Shown piece after piece: positions 34,321-41,738 of a DNA stretch of 64,000 bases. Source of the DNA: Rhodopseudomonas palustris (GTDB taxonomy: Bacteria; Pseudomonadota; Alphaproteobacteria; Rhizobiales; Xanthobacteraceae); contig NZ_QKQS01000006.1 in assembly GCF_003226555.1 (NCBI RefSeq), positions 227,221-291,220 on the forward strand, in the 5' to 3' direction. The translations under genes were made by a program, and so were the position numbers. The number at the start of each line of letters is the position of its first letter. Position 1 is the stretch's first letter. Below the pieces are notes generated by a model, which had not been told where the DNA came from, made no database searches, and saw only the letters and a list, made by a program, of their open reading frames with translations.

Positions 34321-35127
34321 TCAGCGGTTGCCGTAGACCGGCTTGCGCTTCTCGAGGAAAGCGGCGACGCCTTCCTTGAAATCCTCCGAGCGCGAGCACA
34401 GCACCTGATTGCGATCCTCCATCGCGATCACCTGCTCGATCGAGCCGGCATCGACCGCCATGTTGAGGCATTCTTTGGACAGCCGCAAACCGACCGGCGA
34501 CGCCGCCATCATCGCATCGACGAACGGCTGCGCCGCGGCTTCGAGCTGATCGTCTTCCACCAGTTCGGAAACGAGCCCGGTCATCAGCGCGCGTTCAGCG
34601 CCGATGAAACGGCCGGTGAGGATCAGTTCGGACGCCACCGAGACGCCGACCAGGCGCGGCAGAAAGTAACTGGTGCCGATATCGCAGCCGCCGAGACCGA
34701 GCTTGATGAAGGCGCAATTCATCCGCGCGCTGCGTCCTGCAATGCGGACATCGGAAGCGAGCGCCAGCGCGAATCCGCCGCCGGCAGCGGCGCCGCGGAT
34801 CAGCGTGATGATCGGCTGCGGGCAGCGGCGCATCAGCATCACGATGTCGGCGATGCGGCGCTGCGAATCCAGCGACTCGGTGACGCCTGGCGTCGCGTTC
34901 TCGCCAGCGCGGCGGGCCAGCGCGTGCTTGAGATCGAGGCCGGCGCAGAAATTGGCGCCCGCGCCCTTCAGCACCACGACGCGCGTCGTTCGGTCACGCT
35001 GCAGGCGGCCGAAATAATCGTTGAGCGCATCGATCAGGCTGGGATCGAGAGCATTGAGGCTGTCCGGCCGATTGAGCGTCACCCAATCGACCCCGTCACG
35101 ATGATCGACCAGCAAGGCCTCGGTCAC
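34321..35127 (-). CDS. Enoyl-CoA hydratase/isomerase family protein
   Basis: A 268-residue crotonase-fold protein. VTLNRPDSLNALD, the oxyanion loop GANFCAGLDLKHAL, and IRGAAAGGGFALALASDVRIA are family landmarks; FIKLGLGGCDIGTSYFLPRLVG lacks the second hydratase Glu, so a hydratase-only role is not certain. The GTG at 35127 is preferred because a GGGAG site precedes it; a TTG at 35145 is the longer alternative. It lies just upstream of the feruloyl-CoA-synthase-like gene on the same strand and is probably co-transcribed. Confidence 0.92.
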   Translation of the reverse strand: MTEALLVDHRDGVDWVTLNRPDSLNALDPSLIDALNDYFGRLQRDRTTRVVVLKGAGANFCAGLDLKHALARRAGENATPGVTESLDSQRRIADIVMLMRRCPQPIITLIRGAAAGGGFALALASDVRIAGRSARMNCAFIKLGLGGCDIGTSYFLPRLVGVSVASELILTGRFIGAERALMTGLVSELVEDDQLEAAAQPFVDAMMAASPVGLRLSKECLNMAVDAGSIEQVIAMEDRNQVLCSRSEDFKEGVAAFLEKRKPVYGNR

Positions 35128-35351
35128 GCTGTCACTCCCGTACAATTCTTGTTCTTATACGCCGCTGCTGCGACGTTTAGTCGGATCGCCGCTTCGGCGA
35201 TAGTCGCTCCCCTCCGAAATCCAGGGAGAGAACCAATCGTGCGTATTTCGAATTCCGCCGCGCGAGAGATCGTCAGTCTGTCACGAACTACACGCGGCGA
35301 AGATCGACGATCTCACCCTCTCCCGAAACGGAAAGGGTGAGAAGTGCGCGT

Positions 35352-36110
35352 TTAGCGCGGCGCCATGCGGATGGCGCCGTCGAGGCGGATGGTCTCACCG
35401 TTCAGCATCGGGTTCTCGACGATCTGCACCGCGAGCGAAGCGTATTCCGACGGATCGCCGAGGCGGGCCGGATGCGGCACCTGGGCACCGAGGCTCTTGC
35501 GGGCGTCTTCCGACAGACCCATCAGCAGCGGGGTGAGGAACAGGCCCGGCGCGATGGTCATGACGCGGATGTTCATCGAGGCGAGGTCGCGCGCCACCGG
35601 CAGGGTCATGCCGACGATGCCGCCCTTCGAGGCCGAGTAAGCGGCCTGGCCGATCTGGCCGTCGAACGCCGCAACCGATGCGGTGTTGATGCACACGCCG
35701 CGCTCTTCGCCGATGGTCGGCGCGCTCTGCATCCGCTCGGCGACGAGCCGGATGCAGTTGAAGCTGCCGATCAGGTTGACGTTGATGATGCGCGAGAAGT
35801 GGTCGAGCGGATAGGCGCCGTTCTTGCTGACGGTCTTGACCGCGCCGCCGATGCCGGCGCAGTTCACCAGCACGCGGACGATGCCGTGCGCGGCTTCAGC
35901 CTTGGCGATCGCCTCCTTGACCGGAGCTTCCTGCGACACGTCGCCGACGCAGGCAACGCCGCCGATCTCGGCCGCGACCTTCTCGGCATTGTCCTTGTTC
36001 ATGTCGAGCACGGCAACCTTGGCGCCCTTGGCGGCCATCGCCCGCGCGGTCGCGGCGCCGAGCCCCGAACCACCGCCGGTGATGAGAACGGAGACGTCTT
36101 TCAACTGCAT
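35352..36110 (-). CDS. SDR family, 3-hydroxyacyl-CoA dehydrogenase type 2-like
   Basis: A 252-residue short-chain dehydrogenase. [15 protein letters not shown] is the nucleotide-binding motif and VLDMNKDN, with Asp, predicts NAD preference. Catalytic residues are canonical: Ser in [10 protein letters not shown] and Tyr-x3-Lys in [29 protein letters not shown] is typical of the HSD10-like group that oxidises 3-hydroxyacyl-CoA, which fits a beta-oxidation block between hydratase and thiolase. The ATG at 36110 is preceded by AAGGAAAGGG. Its upstream 460 bases are gene-free and hold a repeated motif. Confidence 0.93.
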   Translation of the reverse strand: MQLKDVSVLITGGGSGLGAATARAMAAKGAKVAVLDMNKDNAEKVAAEIGGVACVGDVSQEAPVKEAIAKAEAAHGIVRVLVNCAGIGGAVKTVSKNGAYPLDHFSRIINVNLIGSFNCIRLVAERMQSAPTIGEERGVCINTASVAAFDGQIGQAAYSASKGGIVGMTLPVARDLASMNIRVMTIAPGLFLTPLLMGLSEDARKSLGAQVPHPARLGDPSEYASLAVQIVENPMLNGETIRLDGAIRMAPR

Positions 36111-36570
36111 TGGATATCCCTTTCCTTGGGCGCTTTCTTGAAGCCTTGTCTCGAACGCCACCGACTGCCGCTCTCGTGAGCGACCGAACCGATGGCGTCC
36201 CGGTATGGTTATTGCGCTGTTGGTCCGGGCCTTCAACGGGCCCCTTGGGCGTTTCCCCGATCATAGCGTCCGACAAAAGGTCGCGACATGGGCCGCGGCC
36301 GATCCGGTTCGAGGTCTCTCCTTGGGTAGCGTTTCGTTGCGCTCGCGTTCCGACAGATTGCTTGGGCGTTTCCTGGCGTTTTCTTGTTATTGAGACACAA
36401 ACAATGTCCCGGGGGTGCCTGAAGCTCCATTCCGCCTACCTTCTGACGGGCAGGTTCCGTGAACTGATCCTTGGGCGTTATTGTTGTTTTTCGGATTTCC
36501 TTGGCTTGTCCCGGGTCGTAATTGAAAGGTCTCTGGAGTCTGGGTGGGGTGGTTTCTTCTTTTTGTTAGC
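36111..36570. repeat. 460-bp gene-free leader with repeated CCTTGGGCGTTTC motif
   Basis: No gene is seen between the SDR start and the TetR stop. The motif C(C)TTGGGCG(T)TTTC occurs at about 36124, 36243, 36320 (with an insertion), 36361, 36469 (ending TTATTG) and in a shortened form at about 36498. On the minus strand, which is the sense of the SDR operon, it reads GGAAACGCCCAAGG; the copy nearest the SDR lies directly before its ribosome-binding site. Top-strand T-rich tracts set the region apart from its surroundings. A regulatory or structured leader is inferred. Confidence 0.55.
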
Positions 36571-37278
36571 TCATGATCCTGCGACGGAGGGCCGACGCGC
36601 CTTGGTCGTCAGCAATCCGCCGAGAATGACTTTTTCGATATGGGCGATGTAGGCGCGGCAGACCTCGTCGGTCACCGGCCCAACCCCGGCAGCACGCATC
36701 ATCGTCTGCCGGCCGAAGAACAGATGATCGCAGGCGCCGATCAGCGTGGTGTAGAACAGCACCGGATCGACGTTCTGAAAATCCCCGGAGGCAACGCCTT
36801 CGGCGATCAGCCGACGATGGAAGTCGAGCAGCGGCCCGACGAAGAATTTGGTGACCTCATCGGCGGTGTCGGGGTTCTGCCCGTGCAGCAGATAGTGGAT
36901 CAGCCGGTTGAGGTAGGGAAACTGGTGATAAGCCTTGATGATGCCGGCGATGTGCAGCTTCATCTTGGTGGTCGGCGACAACGGCTGCGCCAGCAGGAAT
37001 TCGAGATGGGTCATCTCGTTGGCCGCGTCGCGCTCGAGCAGCGCCAGCAGCAGGCCATCCTTGTTGCCGAAATGATACTTCACCAGCGCCGCGTTGACGC
37101 CCGACTTCTGCGCGATGTCGGCCAGCGAGATCTCGACCGAGTTGCGCTCGATCATCAATTCGCCCGCAGCAACCAACAGCTTCTCGGCGGTCGCGCTTTT
37201 CGCCGCCGATGCCCTGGGAGCCGTTGACTGGTTCAAATGCACTGCCATCGTCATCGCACTTACAGCATCGTTTGACAT
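36571..37278 (-). CDS. TetR family transcriptional regulator
   Basis: A 235-residue TetR-type repressor. After about 25 disordered residues the helix-turn-helix is seen (LADIAQKSGVNAALVKYHFGNKDGLL), followed by an all-helical ligand domain. It is divergent from the thiolase with a 100-bp gap that holds a 20-bp dyad (37289-37308), so it probably represses the thiolase-CoA ligase pair and perhaps its own operon. The effector is likely an acyl- or aryl-CoA of the pathway, by analogy with regulators of similar blocks; this is inference. The SDR-to-dehydrogenase genes follow it on the same strand after the 460-bp gap. Confidence 0.92.
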   Translation of the reverse strand: MSNDAVSAMTMAVHLNQSTAPRASAAKSATAEKLLVAAGELMIERNSVEISLADIAQKSGVNAALVKYHFGNKDGLLLALLERDAANEMTHLEFLLAQPLSPTTKMKLHIAGIIKAYHQFPYLNRLIHYLLHGQNPDTADEVTKFFVGPLLDFHRRLIAEGVASGDFQNVDPVLFYTTLIGACDHLFFGRQTMMRAAGVGPVTDEVCRAYIAHIEKVILGGLLTTKARRPSVAGS

Positions 37279-37288
37279 GGCTCAAGCG

Positions 37289-37308
37289 TTAATTGATCGA
37301 TTGACTAA
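37289..37308. promoter_or_regulatory. Candidate TetR operator between regulator and thiolase
   Basis: A 20-bp imperfect dyad: TTAATTGATC on the left, GATTGACTAA on the right, 14 of 20 positions symmetric, centred on ATCGAT. It lies ten bases from the TetR start and about 70 from the thiolase start, the usual site for autoregulation plus control of the divergent gene. Confidence 0.45.
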
Positions 37309-37378
37309 AACCCTCCCCACCACTTAAATCGCCGCGACCCAAGACCAATACTCAACAACCATTACAGGGAGAGAACAC

Positions 37379-38554
37379 ATGGCAGAGGCCTATATCGTCG
37401 CCGCCGCCCGCACTGCCGGCGGCCGCAAGGGAGGCCGTCTGGCCGGCTGGCATCCGGTCGATCTCGCCGCCTCCGTGATCAATGCGCTGGTCGACCGCTC
37501 GGGCGCCGCGCCGGATCAAATCGAAGACGTGATCATGGGCTGCGTCGGCCAGGGTGGCGAGCAGGCCGTCAATGTCGGCCGCAACGCGGTGCTGGCCTCG
37601 AAGCTGCCGGAGAGCGTGCCGGGCACCTCGGTCGACCGGCAGTGCGGCTCGTCGCAGCAAGCGCTGCATTTCGCCGCACAGGCGGTGATGGCCGGCACCA
37701 TGGACATCGTGATCGCCGCCGGCGTCGAATCGATGACCCGCGTGCCGATGGGCTCACCGAGCATCCTCGCCGCCAAGGCCGGGCTCGGCAACTACAAGAG
37801 CCCGAAGATGGAAGAACGCTACCCGAACATCCAGTTCAGCCAGTTCGTCGGCGCCGAGATGGTGGCCAACAAGTACAATCTGTCGAAGGACGAGCTCGAC
37901 GAATTCGCCTTCCAGAGCCACCAGCGCGCGATCGCGGCGACGCAAGCCGGCAAGTTCAAGGACGAGATCATTCCGCTCGAGATCACCCGCGCCGACGGCT
38001 CGACCGACATCCACCACATCGACGAAGGCATCCGCTTCGACGCCACGCTCGACGGCATCAAGGGCGTCAAGCTGATCAACGAGAATGGCGGCAAGCTGAC
38101 CGCCGCGACCGCCAGCCAGATCTGCGACGGCGCCTCCGGCGTCATGGTGGTCAACGAGAAGGGCCTGAAGCAGCTCGGCGTGCAGCCGCTGGCGCGCGTC
38201 CACCACATGACGATGCGCGGCGGCGATCCGGTGATCATGCTCGAAGCGCCGCTGCCGGCGACCGAATACGCGCTGAAGAAGGCCGGGATGAAGATCGACG
38301 ACATCGATCTGTTCGAAGTCAACGAAGCGTTCGCGTCGATCCCGACCGCGTGGCTGAAGGCGACCGGCGCCGATCCGGCCCGGCTCAACGTCAACGGCGG
38401 CGCGATCGCGCTCGGCCACCCGCTCGGCGGCTCCGGCACCAAGCTGATGACCACGCTGATCCACGCGCTGAAGCAGAACAATAAGCGCTACGGCCTGCAG
38501 ACGATGTGCGAAGGCGGCGGCATGGCCAACGTCACCATCGTCGAGCGGCTGTAA
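37379..38554 (+). CDS. Acetyl-CoA acyltransferase (thiolase)
   Basis: A 391-residue degradative-type thiolase that cleaves 3-ketoacyl-CoA with CoA to release acetyl-CoA. The nucleophile Cys89 is in DRQCGSSQQ, His347 in GHPLGGSG and the acid/base Cys377 in CEGGG. Length is normal. CAGGGAGAG precedes the ATG. It is the first gene divergent from the TetR regulator; a CoA ligase follows after a dispersed palindrome. It completes the beta-oxidation set with the hydratase and SDR on the other strand. Confidence 0.96.
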   Translation: MAEAYIVAAARTAGGRKGGRLAGWHPVDLAASVINALVDRSGAAPDQIEDVIMGCVGQGGEQAVNVGRNAVLASKLPESVPGTSVDRQCGSSQQALHFAAQAVMAGTMDIVIAAGVESMTRVPMGSPSILAAKAGLGNYKSPKMEERYPNIQFSQFVGAEMVANKYNLSKDELDEFAFQSHQRAIAATQAGKFKDEIIPLEITRADGSTDIHHIDEGIRFDATLDGIKGVKLINENGGKLTAATASQICDGASGVMVVNEKGLKQLGVQPLARVHHMTMRGGDPVIMLEAPLPATEYALKKAGMKIDDIDLFEVNEAFASIPTAWLKATGADPARLNVNGGAIALGHPLGGSGTKLMTTLIHALKQNNKRYGLQTMCEGGGMANVTIVERL

Positions 38555-38650
38555 GGCCCAACTCGGACGCCTGGGCGGCGCCCGAGTTGCACCCCGTCCC
38601 TGATCCGTAGCGCCTAACCATCGTCAGTCGCCGAAACTAGAGACTTTCGC

Positions 38651-38733
38651 CGTCATTGCGAGCTAAGCGAAGCAATCCAGCCCCTTGCCCCGGACTCCTG
38701 GATTGCTTCGTCGCTTCGCTCCTCGCAATGACG
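38651..38733. repeat. Dispersed palindromic element, CATTGCGAGC family (copy 2)
   Basis: Left arm CGTCATTGCGAGCTAAGCG, right arm CGCTTCGCTCCTCGCAATGACG, inner AAGCAATCCAG and CTGGATTGCTT. The right arm carries an extra CT insertion also seen in copy 3. Lies between the thiolase and CoA ligase genes. Confidence 0.85.
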
Positions 38734-38776
38734 AAACAGAGCGGAAACAATCCGCCGCATCCCCTAAGGAAACGCC

Positions 38777-40330
38777 ATGACGCATCCGTCGATTCACGCC
38801 CGCTCTACGCCCGACAAAGTCGCCTACCGGATGGCATCGACCGGCCAGGCCCTCACCTATCGGCAGCTCGACGAGCGCTCCAATCAGGGCGCGCATCTGT
38901 TCCGGTCGCTCGGGCTGAAGGCCGGCGATCACGTCGCGCTGCTGATGGAGAATCGGCTTGATTTCATGGAGATCTGCTGGGCGGCGCAGCGCTCGGGCCT
39001 TTATTACACCGCGGTCAGCCGCTATCTGACCAAGGACGAGATCGGCTACATCGTGCAGGACTGCGGCGCCAAGGTGGTGATCACTTCGGCCCAGGGCAGC
39101 GAGACGATGAAGTCGCTGCTGTCGGACGCCCCTAGCGCGCCGCTGTATTACATGGTCGATCAGCCGATCGCCGGCTTCCGCTCGTGGCAGCAGGAAACTG
39201 CCGCACAGCCGACCACGCCGATCGCCGACGAGGTCGCCGGTTACGACATGCTGTATTCCTCCGGCACCACCGGCCGCCCGAAGGGCATCAAGCGCGAATT
39301 CGAAGGCAACGCCATCGACGTGCCGAGCCCGTTCCTGCGCCTGTTGTGCGAAAAGATGTGCGGCATGAATGCGAACAGTATCTATCTGTCGCCGGCGCCG
39401 CTGTATCACGCAGCTCCGCTGCGCTTCAACATGATGGCGACCACGCTCGGCGGCACCTCGATCATCATGGAGCATTTCGACGCCGAGCAGTTCCTGGCGT
39501 TGGTCGAGAAGTACAAGGTGACGCAGTCGCAGCTGGTGCCGACGATGTTCGTGCGGATGCTGAAGCTGCCCGAGGAGGTCCGCAGCCGCTACGACGTGTC
39601 GTCGCTGAAGGGCGCGATCCACGCCGCCGCGCCCTGCCCGGTCGACGTCAAGGCCAAGATGATCGAGTGGTGGGGGCCGATCCTGATCGAGTACTACGCC
39701 GGTTCCGAAGGCAACGGCGTCACGGTTTCGACCTCGCAGCAATGGCTGAGCCATCGCGGCACGGTCGGCAAGGCTGTGGTCGGCACCATCAAGATCCTCG
39801 ACGACGAGGGCGAGGAGCTGCCGGTCGGGGAAGTCGGCACGGTGTATTTCGCCGACGCGCCGTCGTTCAGCTATCACAACGATCCGGACAAGACCAAGAA
39901 GGCCTACAACGACAAGGGCTGGTCGACGCTCGGCGACGTCGGCTATCTCGACGACGAGGGCTTCCTGTATCTCACCGACCGCAAGAGCTACATGATCATC
40001 TCCGGCGGCGTGAATATCTACCCGCAGGAGACCGAGGACGTGCTGCTGACTCACCCGGACGTCGCCGACGTCGCGGTGTTCGGCGTGCCGAACCCCGAGA
40101 TGGGTGAAGAGGTCAAAGCGGTGGTGCAGCTCCGCGACGGTGCGGCTCCGAGCAGCGAGCGCGCGGCCGAGCTGATCGCGTTCTGCCGCGAGCGGCTGTC
40201 GCCGATCAAGTGCCCGCGCTCGGTCGATTTCGAGGCCGAGCTGCCGCGCACCCCGACCGGCAAGCTGGTCAAGCGGCATCTGAAGGATCGCTACTGGCCG
40301 GCGCAGCAGAAGGCCGCAGCGACCGCCTGA
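38777..40330 (+). CDS. Acyl-CoA synthetase (AMP-dependent)
   Basis: A 517-residue fatty-acyl/aryl-CoA ligase. LYSSGTTGRPKGIKR is the P-loop, YAGSEGNGVT the middle motif, and TDRKSYMIISGGVNIYPQE the hinge; the final Lys of PRTPTGKLVKRHL is the catalytic lysine. The two CoA ligases in this block are not close relatives, so the block may accept two acids or act on both sides of a chain. Ribosome-binding site AAGGAAACGCC. Probably controlled with the thiolase by the TetR regulator, although a palindrome separates them. Confidence 0.94.
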   Translation: MTHPSIHARSTPDKVAYRMASTGQALTYRQLDERSNQGAHLFRSLGLKAGDHVALLMENRLDFMEICWAAQRSGLYYTAVSRYLTKDEIGYIVQDCGAKVVITSAQGSETMKSLLSDAPSAPLYYMVDQPIAGFRSWQQETAAQPTTPIADEVAGYDMLYSSGTTGRPKGIKREFEGNAIDVPSPFLRLLCEKMCGMNANSIYLSPAPLYHAAPLRFNMMATTLGGTSIIMEHFDAEQFLALVEKYKVTQSQLVPTMFVRMLKLPEEVRSRYDVSSLKGAIHAAAPCPVDVKAKMIEWWGPILIEYYAGSEGNGVTVSTSQQWLSHRGTVGKAVVGTIKILDDEGEELPVGEVGTVYFADAPSFSYHNDPDKTKKAYNDKGWSTLGDVGYLDDEGFLYLTDRKSYMIISGGVNIYPQETEDVLLTHPDVADVAVFGVPNPEMGEEVKAVVQLRDGAAPSSERAAELIAFCRERLSPIKCPRSVDFEAELPRTPTGKLVKRHLKDRYWPAQQKAAATA

Positions 40331-40450
40331 GCGGTCCCGCAACGATCCTCCATCCTCGCCGCCCCGGCGGCGGGGATGTCGCCTCTGGCCCATAGCCGAA
40401 GGCCAAGAACGACTCCGCTCCGTCGTCGTGCCGCGCTATGCTGGCGGGCA

Positions 40451-41305
40451 ATGCGGCTTCGTCGTGATCCGATATCGCCCTCTCCCTCTGCCCACCGTGC
40501 CGGCGCCGCCGTCTCGGTGTTGGCCCATGTCGGGCTGGTCGGCGCGGTGTTGCTGTTCGCCGAGGTGCATCCGTTTGCCGAGGTGCCGGAGCAGCGCATC
40601 GAGGTCGAGGTGGTGACGGCCGACGAAGCGCCACCGGTGCCCGAGCAGGAGCCCGCACCGAAGCCGGACGAACAGCCGACGCCGAATTTCGAGGTGTCGC
40701 AGACACCGGCCGAACAGCCCAAGCCGGAGCAACAGGCTGCCGCCGCCAAACAACAGCCGGCCGCAGCCGAGACCAAGCCGCCCGCTCCCGCTCCGCAGCC
40801 CCCGCCGCAACAGACCGCCCAAGCTCCGGCGCCTCCGCAACAACCGCCCGCCCCACAACAACAGCCGCCGCAGGCAACCGCGCCTGCGCCGTTCCCGCCG
40901 GCGATTCCGCAGGAGCCGGACATCACCGTGAAGTACTCGGTGGCGCTCGGCCTGCCGGCCGAGGGCGGCGGCTTCGACGCGCCGGCCGAGACCGTCGCCA
41001 ATATCAGCGCCGAAGCGGTGGCAGCGCTGCGCAAACGGCTGAAAGCCTGCGCCGCGCTGCCGGCGGGGCTGTCGCGCTCCGACAACGTCAAGATCGTGAT
41101 CCGGGTCGGGCTGACGCCGGAGGGCCGCCTCGCCCAGGAGCCGTTCCTGATCGAGGCCAGCGCCTCGGCCAAGGGGCCGGCGCTGATGAAGGGCGCCATT
41201 GCCGCGCTCGAAGCCTGCCAGCCCTACACCATGCTGCCGGCCGACAAATACCGGGAGTGGCGGGTGCTCGACATCGGCTTTACGCCGCAGGATTTCGGTG
41301 GCTGA
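40451..41305 (+). CDS. TonB/TolA-like envelope protein with Pro/Gln-rich linker
   Basis: A 284-residue protein. One N-terminal membrane helix (about 20-40, VSVLAHVGLVGAVLLF) is followed by a long Pro/Gln/Ala/Glu-rich linker (about 55-155) able to span the periplasm, and a C-terminal domain of about 110 residues (VKIVIRVGLTPEGRLAQEPF, read in parts) resembling TolA/TonB C-terminal domains. No ExbB/ExbD or Tol-Pal genes are near. The ATG at 40451 gives the short cytoplasmic N-terminus usual for the family; the frame upstream is open. A strong hairpin terminator lies just downstream. Confidence 0.85.
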   Translation: MRLRRDPISPSPSAHRAGAAVSVLAHVGLVGAVLLFAEVHPFAEVPEQRIEVEVVTADEAPPVPEQEPAPKPDEQPTPNFEVSQTPAEQPKPEQQAAAAKQQPAAAETKPPAPAPQPPPQQTAQAPAPPQQPPAPQQQPPQATAPAPFPPAIPQEPDITVKYSVALGLPAEGGGFDAPAETVANISAEAVAALRKRLKACAALPAGLSRSDNVKIVIRVGLTPEGRLAQEPFLIEASASAKGPALMKGAIAALEACQPYTMLPADKYREWRVLDIGFTPQDFGG

Positions 41306-41347
41306 AACCGTCGCTCCGCCGGCCGATTTCGACCAGCCGACATAAAG

Positions 41348-41372
41348 AAAGCTCCGGAACCGCCGGAGCTTT
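41348..41372 (+). terminator. Hairpin terminator after the TonB-like gene
   Basis: AAAGCTCCGG, a five-base loop, and CCGGAGCTTT form a perfect 10-bp stem 42 bases after the stop. The A/T ends of the stem supply the weak U-tract on either strand. Confidence 0.7.
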
Positions 41373-41579
41373 AAGTCAAGGGAGACTCGGTCCGCCACAG
41401 CGCCGACGCTCGTCGGCTGGCGGGAATTCATCCTGTCGTGATCGCTGCGCCTCGTCCGCGGCGATCACTGCGCTGGTCTCGGCCAGCCGATCGACTCCGC
41501 AGATCATCGAACGCGGACCACAGAGGCTCGGCAGGCACCACCCATACGAGTATCGAATAGGTTATTCGTGCAATGATCT

Positions 41580-41593
41580 TTGACGTAGGTCAA
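41580..41593. promoter_or_regulatory. FixK/FNR-type box TTGAC-N4-GTCAA
   Basis: A perfect dyad TTGAC, GTAG, GTCAA that matches the FixK/FNR/AadR consensus TTGAY-N4-RTCAA. It lies about 145 bases upstream of the amidase start; GAAATAG about 20 bases downstream could be the -10. It suggests expression under low oxygen. Binding is inference. Confidence 0.5.
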
Positions 41594-41738
41594 GAATATC
41601 TCGTTTCACGGAAATAGCTGCGGCGATTGCCCGTGCATCACAGCAATGCGGCGGCAAAGCGCTACCGCATGCCCGAGAACCGACTAAGCTCGCGCGCGCA
41701 CCCACCCCCGCCCCCGCCCGTACTCGGAGTCAGCCAAC

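Larger units (their letters stand above)
41306..41738. other. 433-bp gene-free stretch with terminator and FixK/FNR-type box
   Basis: Holds the hairpin at 41348-41372 and the TTGAC-N4-GTCAA box at 41580-41593, in an AT-rich dip (41540-41615). No gene is seen in it. Confidence 0.65.

Noticed and set aside
32289-34379. 696-codon open frame on the plus strand
   Set aside because: Antisense shadow of the feruloyl-CoA-synthase-like gene; composition is typical of reversed coding sequence.
35312-35341. TCACCCT...AGGGTGA hairpin before the enoyl-CoA hydratase/SDR gap
   Set aside because: Only a seven-base stem with a purine-rich loop and no U-tract; too weak to call a terminator.
38663-40393. 576-codon open frame on the minus strand
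   Set aside because: Antisense to the acyl-CoA synthetase, which has all family motifs.
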